DNA of 64,000 bases from DASXUG01 sp036504995 (GTDB lineage Bacteria > Pseudomonadota > Gammaproteobacteria > Burkholderiales > Methylophilaceae), in contig DASXUG010000002.1 of the NCBI GenBank assembly GCA_036504995.1, positions 1 to 64,000 of the forward strand, in the 5' to 3' direction. Both the position numbers and the translations under genes were made by a program. The notes beneath the pieces are model-generated. The model was not told the DNA's origin, made no database searches, and saw only the letters and a list, made by a program, of their open reading frames with translations. Shown piece by piece: positions 9,429 through 17,323 of this stretch (its first letter is position 1; every line of letters begins with the position of its first letter).

Positions 9429-10247
9429 TTGAAGAAAATATTTTTACTACTCATTGTATTGCTTCAATTAGCAGGCTGTGCAACTACCACCAATAAAGGG
9501 GTCGCAGGCGTAGAGCGTAAACAATTCATGATGCTTTCTGAGAGCCAAGTTGAAAGCATGTCATTGCAAAGTTACACGCAAACACTCAAAGAAGCTGACT
9601 CTAAGAAAGTCTTAAATACTGACCCTGCCGCACTAGCACGTGTGCGTGCAATTTCTAATCGCTTAATTGAACAAACGCCTGTGTTCCGCTCTGATGCTAA
9701 AAATTGGAAATGGGAAGTCAATGTAGAAAAAAATGACCAAGTCAACGCATACTGCATGCCTGGTGGAAAAATCATGGTATTTACTGGCTTAATTAGCAAA
9801 CTAAATGCTACGGATGACGAACTTGCCGTCGTCATCGGACATGAAATCAGCCACGCATTACGTGAACATGGTCGTGAACGCATGTCCTTAGCCGCAGCAC
9901 AGCAAACTGGTTTAGCACTATTGGGAATTTTAGCCAGCACCTCTAAAAATAGCACTGCAGCTGGCGCTGGCGTACAAGCCGCTGCTATGGGAACGCAATT
10001 GTTTTTTGCTCTGCCAAACTCACGTACCCAAGAAACTGAAGCAGATCAAATGGGTCTAGAGCTGGCAGCGCGAGCTGGTTACAACCCGAATGAAGCGGTG
10101 ACACTGTGGACCAAAATGAGTAAATTAAGTGGCAATAAACCACCTGCTTGGCTAAGCGACCACCCATCTGATGCAGCACGTATCGCTGATGTGCAAGCCC
10201 TAGTCCCAAGGATGATGCCGTTATACGAAGCCGCAAGAAAACAATAA
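9429..10247 (+). CDS. M48-family metalloprotease lipoprotein (BepA/LoiP/Oma1-like)
   Basis: A 272-residue zinc metallopeptidase of the periplasm or outer membrane, probably in envelope protein quality control. The TTG start at 9429 is supported by AAAGGGA upstream. The N-terminus is a lipoprotein signal with lipobox LAGC, so C17 would be lipidated. The zinc site is HEISH (138-142), with the third ligand in ETEADQMG. The C-terminal DHPSDAARI phrase is typical of M48 family members. No TPR domain follows, so it is closer to short LoiP/YcaL-type proteins than to full BepA. Confidence 0.9.
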   Translation: MKKIFLLLIVLLQLAGCATTTNKGVAGVERKQFMMLSESQVESMSLQSYTQTLKEADSKKVLNTDPAALARVRAISNRLIEQTPVFRSDAKNWKWEVNVEKNDQVNAYCMPGGKIMVFTGLISKLNATDDELAVVIGHEISHALREHGRERMSLAAAQQTGLALLGILASTSKNSTAAGAGVQAAAMGTQLFFALPNSRTQETEADQMGLELAARAGYNPNEAVTLWTKMSKLSGNKPPAWLSDHPSDAARIADVQALVPRMMPLYEAARKQ

Positions 10248-10277
10248 ATAGAACCGCTGTATTACAAGCAACGCAAG

Positions 10278-10306
10278 AAATGCCCTATTTGTAGGGCATT
10301 TTTGCT
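10278..10306 (+). terminator. Intrinsic terminator after the M48 protease gene
   Basis: A 10-bp perfect stem (10278-10287 with 10292-10301) reads AAATGCCCTA and its complement around a TTTG loop, followed by a T run. Confidence 0.85.
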
Positions 10307-10421
10307 TTTAATTTAAGCATTTCTAACGCTAGCTTTATTAATCAAACTCACGAAGAGAATCATTACTTTTAAGTTTCGGGTAAAATAGCGCTTTTGTATT
10401 TTTAATTACCTGGAAACTCTC

Positions 10422-11249
10422 ATGAGCCAATTGCAAGCCATTATCGAAGAAGCATTTGAAAACCGTGCCAACATTAACCCATCAAACGTCAGCAAAGAAG
10501 TTAAAGAGGCAGTTTTTAGCGTATTGGAAGACCTTAACACTGGGAAACTTCGCGTAGCAACCCGCATAGGCGATAGCCAGGATTGGGAAACTCATCAATG
10601 GATTAAAAAAGCCGTGTTACTCTCATTCCGCTTGGAAGAGAATGTACTGATGGATGATGGTGTAACCCGTTACTTTGATAAAGTGCCTCCAAAATTTGCA
10701 AACTACACTGAAGAAGACTTTAAAGCAGGTGGCTTCCGCGTGGTACCTAATGCTATTGTGCGCCGTGGCTCATTTATTGCGAAAAATGCTGTATTGATGC
10801 CCTCTTACGTCAATATTGGCGCTTATGTAGGCGAAGGTAGCATGGTGGATACATGGGCAACCGTTGGCTCATGCGCTCAAATCGGTAAAAATGTACATTT
10901 ATCTGGCGGCGTAGGCATTGGTGGCGTACTAGAGCCCGTGCAGGCTGGCCCGACTATCATTGGCGATAACTGCTTTATTGGTGCCCGCTCAGAAGTGGTT
11001 GAAGGTGTGGTCGTTGAAGATAACTGTGTTATTTCAATGGGAGTATACATTGGCCAGTCGACCAAGATTTACGACCGTGAAACAGGCAGCGTAACCTACG
11101 GCCGCGTGCCTGCTGGCTCAGTCGTGGTTTCTGGCAATTTACCGTCAAAAGATGGCAGTTACAGCTTATATTGCGCGGTTATTGTTAAGAAAGTAGATGC
11201 TAAAACATTAGGAAAAGTGGGCATTAACGAGTTATTAAGAGGCATTTAA
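10422..11249 (+). CDS. dapD: 2,3,4,5-tetrahydropyridine-2,6-dicarboxylate N-succinyltransferase
   Basis: DapD transfers succinyl from succinyl-CoA to tetrahydrodipicolinate in lysine and diaminopimelate synthesis. The 275-residue protein has the alpha-helical N-terminal domain and then a left-handed beta-helix of hexapeptide repeats (about 105-235, for example GSFIAKNAVLMPSYVNIGA and NVHLSGGVGIGG). It ends with the usual LYCAVIVKKVD region. Its own terminator follows. dapE lies 3 kb downstream, so consecutive steps of the pathway are close but not co-transcribed. Confidence 0.97.
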   Translation: MSQLQAIIEEAFENRANINPSNVSKEVKEAVFSVLEDLNTGKLRVATRIGDSQDWETHQWIKKAVLLSFRLEENVLMDDGVTRYFDKVPPKFANYTEEDFKAGGFRVVPNAIVRRGSFIAKNAVLMPSYVNIGAYVGEGSMVDTWATVGSCAQIGKNVHLSGGVGIGGVLEPVQAGPTIIGDNCFIGARSEVVEGVVVEDNCVISMGVYIGQSTKIYDRETGSVTYGRVPAGSVVVSGNLPSKDGSYSLYCAVIVKKVDAKTLGKVGINELLRGI

Positions 11250-11305
11250 TTAGCCATTTAGATATCTAACAGAACTGTCAGATTTTCGTCAGTCCTGTCA
11301 AATTT

Positions 11306-11340
11306 AAAGCAACATCTACAGCTACAGATGTTGCTTTTTT
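11306..11340 (+). terminator. Intrinsic terminator after dapD
   Basis: A perfect 12-bp stem (11306-11317 with 11326-11337) reads AAAGCAACATCT and its complement with an 8-base loop, followed by T residues. Confidence 0.85.
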
Positions 11341-11561
11341 TATTTTGTTAGCCGCTAAAGCCCACCAACAAGGATTACATTAAATAACGCACAACCCCCA
11401 CCTATCAAGCCTTTCAATAAGTTGTCCATTTGCTTCCATAGCTTTAACAGGGTAAGCTATTTTCTTGGCATGTATGTTGCCACTACTCCTAAATATAAAA
11501 ATATATCGCATAGCTTGATATATCGACTAGCTTGCGAGTTAGCGTTTTAAGGAGAACTACC
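11341..11561 (+). promoter_or_regulatory. Upstream region of the MHYT-GGDEF-EAL gene with a tandem 17-bp repeat
   Basis: The space between the dapD terminator and the next gene holds two adjoining 17-base direct repeats, 11501-11517 and 11518-11534, differing only in a swapped CA/AC pair (ATATATCGCATAGCTTG type). They end 15 bases before the AAGGAG ribosome binding site at 11549-11554, so they lie at or just downstream of the likely promoter. A regulator site is plausible. No clear -35/-10 pair was found. Confidence 0.45.
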
Positions 11562-13676
11562 ATGTCGGGGAGTTATGATTACAGGTTAGTCATGTTAGCC
11601 TTTATGGTAAGCATGCTAACCTCACTTGCCACACTTATTTTGGCGACCAAAATTCATCGCAGCAAACAGGCGTCAGAAAACTATTGGCTAATCGCGAGCG
11701 CCATCACTGTTGGTACAGGTATTTGGGCCACGCATTGCATCGGTATGCTGGCATACAAACTCCCCATACACACAGCACTCTCTCCTTTATTGGTATTTTT
11801 AGCATGGATTTTTTCTGCGTTGGCTGCTGGCGTATCACTTAAAGTCGCAACAATAAAAACGCTTAACAGCTACCAGTTTATTATCAGCACCTTTGCCATT
11901 AGCACCAGTCTCGTATTGACACCTTACATCATCATCAAATCTATCGTGGTAACACCACACGTTGAATTTAACCTGATATTAGTGATGATCACCATGATGA
12001 TGTCAGTTTCAGCGGCAATCGTGATGATTAGCACCCTCAACTGGTTACGTAACAGGAAATTTGAGGTTTCTTTAACACCCAACATTAGCTCAGCGCTATT
12101 TATCTCTAGCAGCCTCATCATCATGCAATATTGCAGTATGTCTTCCACTATATTCGCTAATAATAGCGTTAGCATCATCTCAAATACGACACTTAGCACT
12201 GAGATGTTAGCCTTACTCATTGCGCTTGGTGCGGTCGGTCTGGTGTTAGCCAGTTTTGTATCAACGCTATTTTATTTCAACTTAGACCAAGGCAAACTCT
12301 CACTCAACATCAATCTGAATGAGAGCAACCATAACGAACTAACCCGGCTAGCCATGGTAGATACATTAACCCAATTACCTAATCGTCGTTATTTTCAATA
12401 CCATTTGGAAATCGCAACACATCGCGTCTCCCGAAGCAATCACTCTCTGGCTATTGCATTTATTGATTTAGATGGCTTCAAGCGCATTAACGACATCTTT
12501 GGCCACCAAACTGGCGACCATCTATTGATTGCCGTCGCTAGTCGTTTAAGTACCGCTATTCGCGGTTGCGATATGGTGGCACGCTTGGGCGGCGACGAAT
12601 TCGTCGCGCTGATTGACGAGGTACGCTCCGATGAGGAAATTGTGCCAATTGTTGAGCGCATCATAAAGTCGCTACATAAAACATTTAATATTAATCAGCA
12701 TGAAATCAACATTTCAGCCTCTGTTGGGATTGCCGTAGCTCCACGAGATGGCGATATGGCAAAGCTTATGTTACGCGCCGACACTGCAATGTATCGCGCT
12801 AAGAGCGATGGTAAAAATCAATACCGCTTTTATGACTCAGCAATTGAGCTCGCTGCAGAGCAACTCAATATCATGCAAAAAGATTTGCGTCATGCCTTGA
12901 CCAAACATGAATTTAAGTTATATTTTCAGCCTAAAATCGATGCACTAACGCATCAAATAGTAGGCCTAGAAGCATTTATACGCTGGCACCACCCAAGCAA
13001 AGGCGAAATCTCACCGAATACCTTTCTAGCAGCAGCTGAACATTTGGGAATAGCCAATAAAATCGGTGATTGGGTGATTGAGGAAACTTGCCGCACTTTA
13101 CACCGCTTACGTACTCAAAGCGTACACTTACCAATAGCCATTAACTTATCTGCGCAACAATTTCGCAATAAAAATTTGGTCAAAAATATACTTAAAACGC
13201 TCAAACGTTTTGATTTACCTACCACTTGCCTGATGTTTGAGATAACCGAGGCAACCGCCATTAACAATGCAGAGCTCGTTGAGAGTTTACTCACAGACTT
13301 TCAGGTCGCTGACATTAAAATTTCGATGGATGATTTTGGTACTGGGCAATCCAGTTTGGCTTATTTGCAAACCGTAAAAGTAAGCGAGCTTAAACTTGAC
13401 CGAGTGTTCACTAAAGATATTCTGGCTGACAGACAATCTCAAGCAATTGTTGGTGCAATTGTAAAATTAGCCCATGCTATTGGCCTAAAAGTAGTAGCAG
13501 AAGGCGTGGAAACGCAGGAGCAGTTCAAGCTGCTTATCGAGCTTGGTTGCGATCAACTGCAAGGTTACTATATATCCCACCCAGTCACTGAAGAGCAATT
13601 GGGTGAAGTGATTTGGCAAATATCCAATCGCTCACTTGCTCAAAACAATGTCATCCCCTTTAGCGTCAAACAATAG
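11562..13676 (+). CDS. MHYT-GGDEF-EAL membrane c-di-GMP signalling protein
   Basis: A 704-residue inner-membrane protein predicted to make and/or degrade cyclic di-GMP. ATG 11562 is chosen because AAGGAG precedes it, and the open frame upstream lacks such a site. Seven or so hydrophobic segments in residues 1-250 match an MHYT sensor domain, although the signature reads THCIGML instead of MHYTGM-type. The GGDEF domain has an intact RLGGDEF, and the EAL domain follows. EAL is written LEAFIRW, while DDFGTGQSS, KLDRVF and AEGVETQEQ are conserved. Both activities are possible; which dominates cannot be read here. Confidence 0.92.
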   Translation: MSGSYDYRLVMLAFMVSMLTSLATLILATKIHRSKQASENYWLIASAITVGTGIWATHCIGMLAYKLPIHTALSPLLVFLAWIFSALAAGVSLKVATIKTLNSYQFIISTFAISTSLVLTPYIIIKSIVVTPHVEFNLILVMITMMMSVSAAIVMISTLNWLRNRKFEVSLTPNISSALFISSSLIIMQYCSMSSTIFANNSVSIISNTTLSTEMLALLIALGAVGLVLASFVSTLFYFNLDQGKLSLNINLNESNHNELTRLAMVDTLTQLPNRRYFQYHLEIATHRVSRSNHSLAIAFIDLDGFKRINDIFGHQTGDHLLIAVASRLSTAIRGCDMVARLGGDEFVALIDEVRSDEEIVPIVERIIKSLHKTFNINQHEINISASVGIAVAPRDGDMAKLMLRADTAMYRAKSDGKNQYRFYDSAIELAAEQLNIMQKDLRHALTKHEFKLYFQPKIDALTHQIVGLEAFIRWHHPSKGEISPNTFLAAAEHLGIANKIGDWVIEETCRTLHRLRTQSVHLPIAINLSAQQFRNKNLVKNILKTLKRFDLPTTCLMFEITEATAINNAELVESLLTDFQVADIKISMDDFGTGQSSLAYLQTVKVSELKLDRVFTKDILADRQSQAIVGAIVKLAHAIGLKVVAEGVETQEQFKLLIELGCDQLQGYYISHPVTEEQLGEVIWQISNRSLAQNNVIPFSVKQ

Positions 13677-13746
13677 TCCCTAGCTTAAGGTTTGCTTGGA
13701 AATTTATGTTGGCTAGCAAATTAAGCTTTCCCAAGTAATTTATGTT

Positions 13747-13774
13747 TTGTCCCTGTTTACGCTGCTGATAGAAT
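13747..13774 (+). promoter_or_regulatory. Candidate sigma70 promoter of the arsC-like/dapE/prmB operon
   Basis: TTGTCC (13747-13752) and TAGAAT (13769-13774) have a 16-bp spacer and end 29 bases before the first start codon. The -10 is good and the -35 fair. Confidence 0.35.
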
Positions 13775-13803
13775 AGACACTTATTCTTGAGGCAGCGTCT
13801 TTT

Positions 13804-14160
13804 ATGAAACTTTACGGCATTCCCAACTGCAATACCGTCAAAAAAGCCCGCGAATGGCTACAAAATAATGGCATTGCGTATGAATTTCACGATTTTAAAA
13901 AACAAGGCATTGATGCTGAAACCCTCAATATTTGGTTACAACAGCAACCATGGGACAAACTAGTCAATCGTGCAGGTATGACTTGGCGCAACCTCAGCGA
14001 TGCAGAAAAAGCAGCTGTGGTTGATAATGCCAGCGCTATTACCCTCATGCAAACCAAAACTTCCGTGATTAAGCGTCCAGTCCTAGTCGAAAACAACCAA
14101 ATTCTGGCGCTTGGCTTTAATGAATCCTCTTACCAAAAGCAATTAATAGAAAGCCAATAA
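13804..14160 (+). CDS. ArsC/Spx-family protein, YffB-like
   Basis: A 118-residue thioredoxin-fold protein of the ArsC/Spx/YffB group. The N-terminal motif GIPNCNTVKKAREWL carries the single conserved Cys. The tail has the family phrase SVIKRPVLV. The cellular role of YffB proteins is unclear; a glutathione-dependent reductase has been suggested. It lies 4 bp upstream of dapE, the same pairing as yffB-dapE in Escherichia coli, so co-transcription is very likely. It is not a classical arsenate reductase, since no arsenic genes are near. Confidence 0.88.
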   Translation: MKLYGIPNCNTVKKAREWLQNNGIAYEFHDFKKQGIDAETLNIWLQQQPWDKLVNRAGMTWRNLSDAEKAAVVDNASAITLMQTKTSVIKRPVLVENNQILALGFNESSYQKQLIESQ

Positions 14161-14164
14161 CCCA

Positions 14165-15307
14165 ATGAGCAAAACTTTAGAGTTAGCCAAGGACCTCATT
14201 TCAAGACAATCTAACACCCCGCTTGACGCTGGTTGCCAAGAGCTCATGATTTCAAGACTCGAGCCATTGGGTTTCAACATTGAACGCATGCGCTTTGGCA
14301 ATGTAGATAATTTTTTTGCACGTCGTGGCACTAACGGTCCATTACTGGTATTTGCAGGGCACACGGACGTTGTGCCCACTGGTCCAGTAGAAAAATGGCA
14401 TACCCCACCATTTGAACCTACGATTAAAGATGGCATGCTCTATGGGCGTGGTGCGGCTGATATGAAAACATCATGCGCTGCCTTCATCACAGCTATTGAG
14501 GAATTTGTTGCAGCGTACCCAGACCACGCTGGATCTATTGGCTTACTTATCACATCTGACGAAGAAGGTATCGCCATTGATGGCACGGTCAAAGTGGTTG
14601 AGGTGCTTAAAGCGCGCGGTGAACAGATTGATTACTGCATCGTTGGCGAACCGACATCCAATAAAGTCGTCGGCGATATGATTAAAAATGGTCGTCGTGG
14701 CTCACTCTCGGGTAAGTTAACTATAAAAGGTGTGCAAGGTCACATCGCCTATCCACATCTTGTTAAAAATCCGATCCATATGGTTGCTCCTGCCATTAAG
14801 GATATGGTTGATACTATTTGGGATACTGGTAATGAGTACTTCCCGCCTACCAGTTGGCAAATTAGTAATATGAATGGCGGCACAGGAGCAACCAACGTAG
14901 TACCTGGTGAAGTAGAAATTCTATTCAACTTTAGATATTGCCCAGTGGTTGATAAGGCAGGCAGCACGGAGGCTAACCTTAAGCAACGTGTTCACGCCAT
15001 TTTAGACGGGCATAAACTTGATTATGACCTTGAGTGGGAACACTCACAATCCTACATTACCCCACGTGGCAACTTAGTTGAAGCGATTAGCGTGGCGATT
15101 CAAACTGCGTATGGAGTAACCCCTGAGCTATCTACGACAGGTGGCACCTCTGATGGACGCTTCATCGCTGACATTTGCAAGCAAGTGATAGAGTTTGGCC
15201 CACTCAATGCCACTATTCATAAGCTTAATGAATGCGTTGCTGTGGCTGATATTGAGCCGCTCAAAGACACTTATAAACTTACTATGGAAAAGCTACTACT
15301 CGCATGA
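14165..15307 (+). CDS. dapE: Succinyl-diaminopimelate desuccinylase
   Basis: DapE removes succinate from N-succinyl-LL-diaminopimelate, a late step in lysine and peptidoglycan precursor synthesis. The 380 residues show the M20 dizinc metallopeptidase pattern: FAGHTDVVPTGP (first zinc His/Asp), GRGAADMKTS (bridging Asp) and SDEEG (catalytic Glu with zinc Glu). The dimerisation lid domain occupies about 180-290, and TTGGTSDGRF follows. It is in a tight run with the upstream ArsC-like gene, and its end overlaps prmB by 4 bp (ATGA). Confidence 0.97.
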   Translation: MSKTLELAKDLISRQSNTPLDAGCQELMISRLEPLGFNIERMRFGNVDNFFARRGTNGPLLVFAGHTDVVPTGPVEKWHTPPFEPTIKDGMLYGRGAADMKTSCAAFITAIEEFVAAYPDHAGSIGLLITSDEEGIAIDGTVKVVEVLKARGEQIDYCIVGEPTSNKVVGDMIKNGRRGSLSGKLTIKGVQGHIAYPHLVKNPIHMVAPAIKDMVDTIWDTGNEYFPPTSWQISNMNGGTGATNVVPGEVEILFNFRYCPVVDKAGSTEANLKQRVHAILDGHKLDYDLEWEHSQSYITPRGNLVEAISVAIQTAYGVTPELSTTGGTSDGRFIADICKQVIEFGPLNATIHKLNECVAVADIEPLKDTYKLTMEKLLLA

Positions 15308-16212
15308 TTCACTACCCACGTTTGCATGAAGAAATTTTCACCCTGCGCGATTGGCTACGCTTTACTGTAAGCCGCTTTGAAGAGTCTGACATATTTTTCG
15401 GGCATGGCACCGATAACGCATACGATGAAGCCGTCTGGCTATTAATGAGCTCGCTACATTTACCGCTCGACACACTCGACAACTTCTTAGATGCGCGTAT
15501 TACTGAATCAGAGCGCAAGTACCTCGCCCAATTGATACAACGCCGTATTGTAGACCGTACCCCTACCGCGTATCTCGTCAAAGAAGCGTGGTTAAAAGGC
15601 TTTAAGTTTTACGTGGATGAACGCGTTATCGTGCCACGTTCATTTATTGCAGAATTACTTGAAAATGGACTATCTCCTTGGATTGAATACCCAGAAATGG
15701 TCTCAAGCGCTGCAGATATATGCACAGGTAGCGGCTGTTTGGGCATATTGCTCGCAAATGCTTTCCCCAATGCGTCTATTGATGTGATTGATATTTCGCC
15801 TGATGCCATTGACGTCGCCAATATCAATATTGCTAATTACGGTTTGCAAGATCAAGTACACGCCATTCAGTCGGATATGTTTACTGCACTGAGTGGCAAC
15901 AAATATGATTTGATCATCAGCAATCCACCCTACGTTGATGCGCCCTCAATGGCAACCCTGCCCAAAGAGTATCGCAATGAGCCACAAATCGCGTTAGGTA
16001 GCGGTGATGCGGGTTTAGATCACACCCATACCATTTTACGTGACGCAGCTAATTATCTTAATGATGGTGGCCTACTCGTTGTTGAAATTGGGCATAACCG
16101 TGATGCGTTAGTTGAGGCTTATCCTGATCTGCAATTTGTATGGTTAGAGGTCGAATCTGGCGATGAGTTTGTATTTCTGCTCTCAAAAGAGCAGTTAATC
16201 GCACACAAATAA
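15304..16212 (+). CDS. prmB: 50S ribosomal protein L3 glutamine methyltransferase
   Basis: PrmB N5-methylates a glutamine of ribosomal protein L3. The 302-residue protein has a helical N-terminal domain, a Rossmann SAM-binding domain with ADICTGSGCLGI (about 138-149), and the catalytic NPPY at 207-210. The sequence AYLVKEAWLKGFKF and the lack of PrfA-specific neighbours favour PrmB over PrmC. ATG 15304 overlaps the dapE stop, indicating translational coupling. Confidence 0.94.
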   Translation: MIHYPRLHEEIFTLRDWLRFTVSRFEESDIFFGHGTDNAYDEAVWLLMSSLHLPLDTLDNFLDARITESERKYLAQLIQRRIVDRTPTAYLVKEAWLKGFKFYVDERVIVPRSFIAELLENGLSPWIEYPEMVSSAADICTGSGCLGILLANAFPNASIDVIDISPDAIDVANINIANYGLQDQVHAIQSDMFTALSGNKYDLIISNPPYVDAPSMATLPKEYRNEPQIALGSGDAGLDHTHTILRDAANYLNDGGLLVVEIGHNRDALVEAYPDLQFVWLEVESGDEFVFLLSKEQLIAHK

Positions 16213-16238
16213 ACTTATTCCATTAAACCCACATCACT

Positions 16239-16961
16239 GTGGCTATGCCAATAAAACTCAAAATAAGCCAGCGCACCCTGTTAGCTACGCTTGGCTTATT
16301 TATCATCACCTCTTTTGCTTTCGAGCTAGATCCACGAGAGCTATTAGAAGCGGTCAAGCAATACGGTGAATCTGCAAATAAACGCCTGCAAAGCTGGGTA
16401 GACTTACTCAATCAGAACCAAAAGTTAGATGAGCTTGCCAAGCTAGATAAGGTTAACCGATTCTTTAATCAAATACCTTATATGACAGACGCTGAGCATT
16501 GGGGAGCAGAGGATTACTGGGCAACGCCAGTGCAATTATTAGCAAGTAATGCCGGTGACTGCGAAGACTATGCCATTGCTAAGTATATGTCTTTGGTCAA
16601 ACTTGGCATAACGGAAGAAAAACTACGTATTACTTATGTGAAAGTCACAGGGCGTAACCAACTCAATATGCGTGCATTACTGACAGGTAAAGCCCCTGCT
16701 AACACTAGCCTCAGCTTCAGCAATGACGAAGCCCATATGGTACTCATCTACTATGCCAGCCCCAATGCCGAACCTTTAGTGCTCGACAATCTCAAAGAAA
16801 ATATACTGCCAGCCTCTCAACGCAGCGATTTAACCCCTGTTTATAGCTTTAGCGGTAATAGTGTATGGCTTATCAGCCAATGGAGTGGAAAAGAAGCGCT
16901 AATAGGCGGCGCAGAACAACTAGAAAGATGGGCAAAGCTGCAAAGGCAGTTACGCTTGTAA
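16239..16961 (+). CDS. lapG: LapG-type periplasmic cysteine protease (BTLCP transglutaminase-like)
   Basis: A 240-residue bacterial transglutaminase-like cysteine protease. In Pseudomonas, LapG cleaves the N-terminal retention module of giant LapA-type adhesins when LapD, a c-di-GMP receptor, releases it. A signal anchor is at residues 8-28. The Cys-His-Asp triad is visible as C108 in AGDCEDYAIAKY, H166 in DEAHMVLIYY and D183 in LVLDNL. Further family phrases are DYWATP and PVYSFSG. The start may be GTG 16239 or ATG 16245. No lapD or lapA lies beside it. It sits 26 bp after prmB, probably read from the dapE promoter or its own. Confidence 0.88.
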   Translation: MAMPIKLKISQRTLLATLGLFIITSFAFELDPRELLEAVKQYGESANKRLQSWVDLLNQNQKLDELAKLDKVNRFFNQIPYMTDAEHWGAEDYWATPVQLLASNAGDCEDYAIAKYMSLVKLGITEEKLRITYVKVTGRNQLNMRALLTGKAPANTSLSFSNDEAHMVLIYYASPNAEPLVLDNLKENILPASQRSDLTPVYSFSGNSVWLISQWSGKEALIGGAEQLERWAKLQRQLRL

Positions 16962-16969
16962 AACAGTCT

Positions 16970-16991
16970 AAAAAACTTAGCGCATGCTAAG
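16970..16991 (-). terminator. Intrinsic terminator of the emfourin gene
   Basis: On the minus strand, CTTAGC and GCTAAG form a 6-bp stem with a 4-base loop, followed by six T. It lies 3 bases past the emfourin stop and in the gap between convergent genes. Confidence 0.65.
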
Positions 16992-16993
16992 AA

Positions 16994-17293
16994 TTACTCT
17001 AAAGTATCTTTAACACAGCCACTTATCGCGCTAGGGGTTAGCGCTTCTGGCAACTCTATTGTTTTTAAATCATTCCCTACTTTTTTGGTAATACGATACT
17101 TAAAACCATCCGCCACATTAAAGGCTGTATTGGTCGGGAGCTTACCCTCGAAATAGGCTTCAAGCTTGCGCATATCCTCTGCTGAGAGCTCACTGGCTGA
17201 AATCTGCCCTCTACTTTTAAGGTGCGAGCCTGGAAGGCCAAAGCCTCCCAATCCACCAATCCGCTCCACACTTAGCTGAACATCATTAGCCAT
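16994..17293 (-). CDS. Emfourin-like inhibitor of the neighbouring M4 protease
   Basis: A 99-residue cytoplasmic-looking protein with no signal peptide. Sequence and position match emfourin (M4in), the small protein inhibitor of protealysin described from Serratia proteamaculans, encoded next to the protease. Features are the N-terminal VERIGGLGGFGLPGS, a Gly-rich loop found in this family, and the YRITKKVGNDLKTIELPE strand region. It begins 30 bp after the M4 protease stop in the same direction, so both are made together. The inhibitor role is taken from the family. Confidence 0.85.
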   Translation of the reverse strand: MANDVQLSVERIGGLGGFGLPGSHLKSRGQISASELSAEDMRKLEAYFEGKLPTNTAFNVADGFKYRITKKVGNDLKTIELPEALTPSAISGCVKDTLE

Positions 17294-17323
17294 ATTTTTA
17301 GATAATCTCTCGACAGCAAAAAA

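Noticed and set aside
11562..13676. Reading the MHYT-GGDEF-EAL protein as LapD, the partner of the nearby LapG
   Set aside because: It has a multi-helix MHYT sensor and no HAMP with LapD-type periplasmic domain, and its GGDEF and EAL motifs look catalytic rather than degenerate.
13804..14160. Arsenate reductase assignment for the ArsC-like gene
   Set aside because: No arsenic resistance genes are nearby, and the dapE pairing matches YffB.
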